This document shows, piece after piece, positions 60,858-64,000 of a DNA stretch of 64,000 nt. Source of the DNA: Spirogloea muscicola (Eukaryota; Streptophyta; Zygnematophyceae; Spirogloeales; Spirogloeaceae). The stretch is from assembly GCA_009602725.1 (NCBI GenBank), contig WELB01000087.1:393841-457840 (forward strand), written 5' to 3'. The notes under the pieces are model-generated. The model did no database searches, was not told where the DNA came from, and saw nothing but the letters and a program-made list of their open reading frames with translations. Position 1 is the first letter of the stretch; every line of letters begins with the position of its first letter. Position numbers and translations under genes: made by a program.

Positions 60858-61926
60858 TCTACAGCGCTGCCACCTCCCGTCGCCGTTCCAGCGCCAGCAC
60901 CATGCTGTCTCGCGTGTCACGACTCCGGGTTGCGCCGCTCTCAGCTCTATATCAAAGCCACGCTGCCCAGCCTGGTGAAATTGTCCGTCTCCAGGCATCT
61001 GTCAAGCCTTTCCTGCGGCACTGACAGTCAATTTATTTATCAGCCGGATGAGGTATCTAATCTCCAGGCATCTGTCAATACATTACAGCTGCATTGACAT
61101 TCCAGCCATGTAAATTCGTTACAAAGTGTGTAGTTTATTCTTCTGCACCTTTTCTGTGGCCTTTGGTTGTAGTCCATTCTTTTCTGGGCTTGAATTGGCC
61201 TCCCTTTCAATTCATGCGCCCCGCGCGCCTTCTCCCTCTTCTGGGCTGGTTTTGCTTGCTAGCCCCTCTTTTTCTAAGGGCGAGCAATTTCTACCATGTC
61301 AGTATTCTTTGACGACTGAATAATCATCTTCCAACACGTGGAACAGCTTACCTCTCATTCTTCTTTTCGGAGTTTAAGAGCCTAATCCTGGAGTTTCATG
61401 TCCGTGTCACAGTTCTGGCCTTGGAAGCTGCCTTTCGGAGCCATTATCTCACTGGGCCACCTAAACGCACTATGTAAACAGCTCCTCCGCAATTTAAAGT
61501 GCACCCCGCATTGGAAGGAGACTTTGCAAACACCCTGGTTTAGCTCTTGACAAGAGTGCATATGCAGCGTACCCTTTGCTCTTGACGTTTTCACTACGAT
61601 GAGGCAGTCAGCCGCTTGAACAGTATACTTTGCCACAAAGCCTGTCCTGGGCGAATCCTTTCAGCAAAAATTTGTCGCTGCAGATTGAGCCAGTGACATG
61701 CACAGTCACACTGTCTACGATACGCACGCGGGCGTGCTGAGGCCACCTGATTTGTCCAGCCTGCTGGCCGCTGAGCTCTGCCAGGCCTTGCACGAAATGC
61801 AACAGTCCTCTAGCCCGCCGCAAGCACAGAGTGGAGCCCGCAGTGCTGCCTCAAGCCGACCAAGAATACAGTGGCCATTGCCACACCATCAGAAATTTCT
61901 AAACAAATCCGGTACAGGTTGGCCCC
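60858..61926. other. Intergenic region up to the USP-type gene
   Basis: It contains a plus-strand retroelement fragment (61140-61300) and otherwise no recognised gene. A minus-strand frame 61823-61608 is open but unrecognised. The USP-type gene's 3' untranslated region should start at 61926 and run down from there. Confidence 0.45.
61140..61300 (+). repeat. Retroelement 3'-UTR fragment, plus orientation
   Basis: GGCCTTTGGTTGTAGTCCATTC, TTGAATTGGCCTCCC, TTCATGCGCCCCGCGCGCCTTCTCCC, TTGCTAGCCCC and AAGGGCGAGCAATTTC appear in the order seen, inverted, at 17845-18140 and 57090-57240. It is a reasonably complete 3' end without the coding tail. Confidence 0.65.
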
Positions 61927-63942
61927 TCATGAAACGCCCCCAAACCGTGGCAAATCCTTGTTCGCAAACAGAAAGTCGTCACCTTTGACAATGGTGGCAA
62001 CCGCGCCGTCCTTGAAGCTTGCTGAGCGCGGCATAGCCCACAGGTACTCGAGACGCGGGGACTCTTGCCATGCAGCGCCCTTGTGGTCAGCACCATCTGA
62101 CAGTATCGCGGGCAGTGACTGTCCTGTGGCTTCTTGAAGCAATGAAATGGCACGGCGGTGTGTGGGCGACGCCAGCGGCGGTGAAGGGTCCGCAGCGGCG
62201 GCGGCGTCAGTCATGGCGGCGTCATCAAGCCAGGGGTCGTCGTAGTAGCACTGCGTGCTATTGAGGGGCGAGCTGCGGCTGCTGCTGGTCGAGGAGAATG
62301 GCGACGCAGCGATGGGCGACAGCGTTGGCACATGCGGCCGCACCTTGTACCGGCAGCCTGCATGACCAGCCATTGCCGCCGCCGCCATTGCAGCAGCCGA
62401 GGAGGACATGGTCATGAAGCCCATCCACCATGCAAGCATCCTTTGCTAACTGATGCAGGATTTAGGGGTTAGGCACCGGGCTTTTCGACTTGGCCAATGA
62501 AAAGCAATTCCGACCAGTCTCATAAATTTGCGTCGCCAACTGAATGTCTGATCCACCACCTCCAGTTTGACTGCCGTACGATACAGGCAAAAGCAAAACC
62601 TATCAATCTCGATGTCCAAGCCAAGTGCTCAGCTCACCATTGGCACGAGCGGCAGGGGGGCCAAGCTGGGCATGGCACGTCGCGGCCTCCTCGAGCAGCA
62701 GCCGGCCTTTCTGCACGACGAAGAGCGAGCAGCCTGGCGGCTTGTGCATTCGGCAGTAAACTCCGCAGCTCCCAATGCTCCTGCTCAGCATCACGCCGAG
62801 GCCAGTCATCAACGTCTCCGACCGGCACAATACTGCATGCCCGAGCAAGCAATGTCTCCGCTCCCCGCCAATGCTCTGTCCAGTGTTACCTTGGCCTTCT
62901 AAGCATCCATCGCTTCTCAATGGCCCCAGGGTGGTAATGAGCACGATGCAGGCCATTGCTTAGTAAGGCGCATCGGAGCTACATCCAAGCAGGGCAATGG
63001 GCGGGCGCAGGGGGCGGTACCATGTGACCTGGTCGAACATCTTGCCAAGGAGAAGCTTGGGCAGGAAGCGCGCGGGTGAGCGGCCAAGCACGAGCTTCAC
63101 CATCCCCGCCAGCAGCTTCACCTCCTCGATGACTCCCCGCCCCTTCTCTGCATGTACCGCCACCTTGATCTCCACCGGCAGCTGCAAAGGTGGCCACACC
63201 GCGGCACAAGAGGAGAGTCAACGGCAGCAGAAGGCCCACCAGCACTGCCGTTAGCGCTGGCTGTTGAGTGATCAAGCTGCAAGCGCAGCACGGCCTCCCT
63301 GCATTGACGGCTACTGCAGTACTCGCTGGTGAGGGGGCAGCCGCTGCTCACCTCGAACTCGGCCTTGCAGTAAGCCTGGAGCCGCGTGATGGCCGGCAGC
63401 ACCGCCGGCTGGACGTGCGCTGCCAGGCTGGCGGCTCTGGCGTGCGCGGCGCCGCCGCCTTTGGGCGAGGTCCCATCCACTGCGACGCCGCCGCAGGCCG
63501 CAGCCGTCAGCTCCTGACGAGCCACCGCCGTGGAGGCCCCACAGGCGCTGACGCCGAAGCATGCAGGCGTAGCGGCAGCGGAGGAGCTCGCCGCCAGAGC
63601 GGCAGTGGGGCATCGGCCGTCGGCGGCTTGCGGCAGGACGTAGTGGAGATGGTGTAGACGGAACAGAGTGGGCATTGGGTAATGGAGAGCCTGAGGCAAA
63701 GCACATCGACAGGTGTACATGACCTGTTGCTAGAGACAGAGAGGGGGGACGGCGCGGCTCTCACGGGCTTCGGGCGGAGGCGGCGGCGGCGGCGGCGGCG
63801 CTGGCGGCGGCTGCGGCTTGGCGACGTGGAGGAGGATGGTGGCGTCGGACGGCTGCCACAGGTTCTCGACCGCCCATCGGATGGCCTCGCGCGCCGTCGC
63901 GCCGTCGCCGCCCACCACCACCACTAGGCTCCGGGCCCCCAT
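61927..63942 (-). CDS. Universal stress protein (UspA) domain protein with C-terminal extension
   Basis: The ATG at 63942 opens MGARSLVVVVGGDGATAREA, then IRWAVENLWQPSDATILLHV, the first strand and helix of a Usp fold. A polyproline stretch encoded by a GGC/GCC repeat follows (63780-63800). A second exon (about 63690-63352) reads LFRLHHLHYV, then an alanine/serine-rich insert and AITRLQAYCKAEFE. A third, from 63181, reads LPVEIKVAVHAEKGRGVIEE and MVKLVLGRS, the nucleotide-loop region (normally G..G). A fourth (about 62815-62640) reads SRSIGSCGVYCRMHKPPGCS and LFVVQKG, the closing strand. The last long exon (about 62439-61927) adds 170 residues rich in alanine and serine that match nothing known. 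Usp proteins bind ATP or AMP and respond to stress. The frame between exons 1 and 2 does not join with simple GT-AG sites as written, so one boundary or a base may be wrong. Confidence 0.6.
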
Positions 63943-64000
63943 GGCCGCCGCCGCCGCCGCCGCCGCCGCCGCGGGCTGATCCGCCGCCTGGGCCCCGGAG
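63943..64000. repeat. GCC/GGC tract upstream of the USP-type gene
   Basis: GCC repeats about ten times (63944-63974), immediately upstream of the chosen start codon. It is one of many such triplet runs at gene 5' ends in this window. Confidence 0.6.

Overview
This is a nuclear segment of a green-lineage eukaryote (Viridiplantae), most likely an alga or other non-flowering lineage. I cannot name the species. Four things support the call. Every convincing gene is broken by short GT-AG introns. The homologies are plant-type: DMC1, a GCN2 kinase with RWD and HisRS-like domains, a PGSIP6/IPUT1-like GT8 enzyme, and an R3H/G-patch protein. Introns carry remnants of the plant telomere word CCCTAAA/TTTAGGG. 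Exons are GC-rich with GGC/GCC runs, while many introns are AT-rich. There are no prokaryotic operons, and the long uninterrupted reading frames in GC-rich exons are often shadows of the true frame.

Layout, left to right. (1) 25-228 (-): first exon of a GT8 glycosyltransferase running off the window. (2) 922-6735 (-): ERMP1-type M28 metallopeptidase with membrane segments. (3) 7576-8949 (+): DUF2306 membrane protein in three exons. (4) 9227-13052 (-): DNA polymerase epsilon subunit B (POLE2/DPB2). (5) 13860-15016: decayed non-LTR retrotransposon pieces. (6) 15159-17437 (+): HemW-type radical SAM heme chaperone in five exons. (7) 17409-19338: retroelement 3' ends, a 631-base N gap and a 122-base T run. 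(8) 19339-21618 (+): ABC1/ADCK atypical kinase whose 5' end is lost in the gap. (9) 22275-26006 (-): R3H/G-patch protein, with another 109-base T run at its 5' side. (10) 26617-29426 (+): 822-residue protein of unknown function with a RAMA-like motif. (11) 29870-34327 (-): DDX10/Dbp4-type DEAD-box helicase, head to head with (12) GCN2 at 34860-45017 (+). (13) 46067-46765 (-): DTWD1-like tRNA modification enzyme. (14) 48220-50456: dense retroelement fragments. (15) 51130-53847 (-): meiotic recombinase DMC1. (16) 54300-55700: more retroelement fragments. (17) 56003-56822 (-): trihelix/SANT-like gene that runs into the repeat. (18) 58213-59858 (+): secreted LRR protein with an EGF-like tail. (19) 60470-60840: possible solo LTR. 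(20) 61927-63942 (-): universal-stress-protein gene.

The genes are unrelated housekeeping functions, as is usual for a eukaryotic chromosome: replication, meiosis, translation control, ribosome biogenesis, tRNA modification, heme handling and lumenal proteolysis. What unifies the window is (a) one non-LTR retrotransposon family whose 5'-truncated 3' ends fill most intergenic spaces, and (b) GGC/GCC tracts at the 5' ends of most genes. The assembly's N positions and T runs fall mostly at those same tracts, so several start codons cannot be fixed here.
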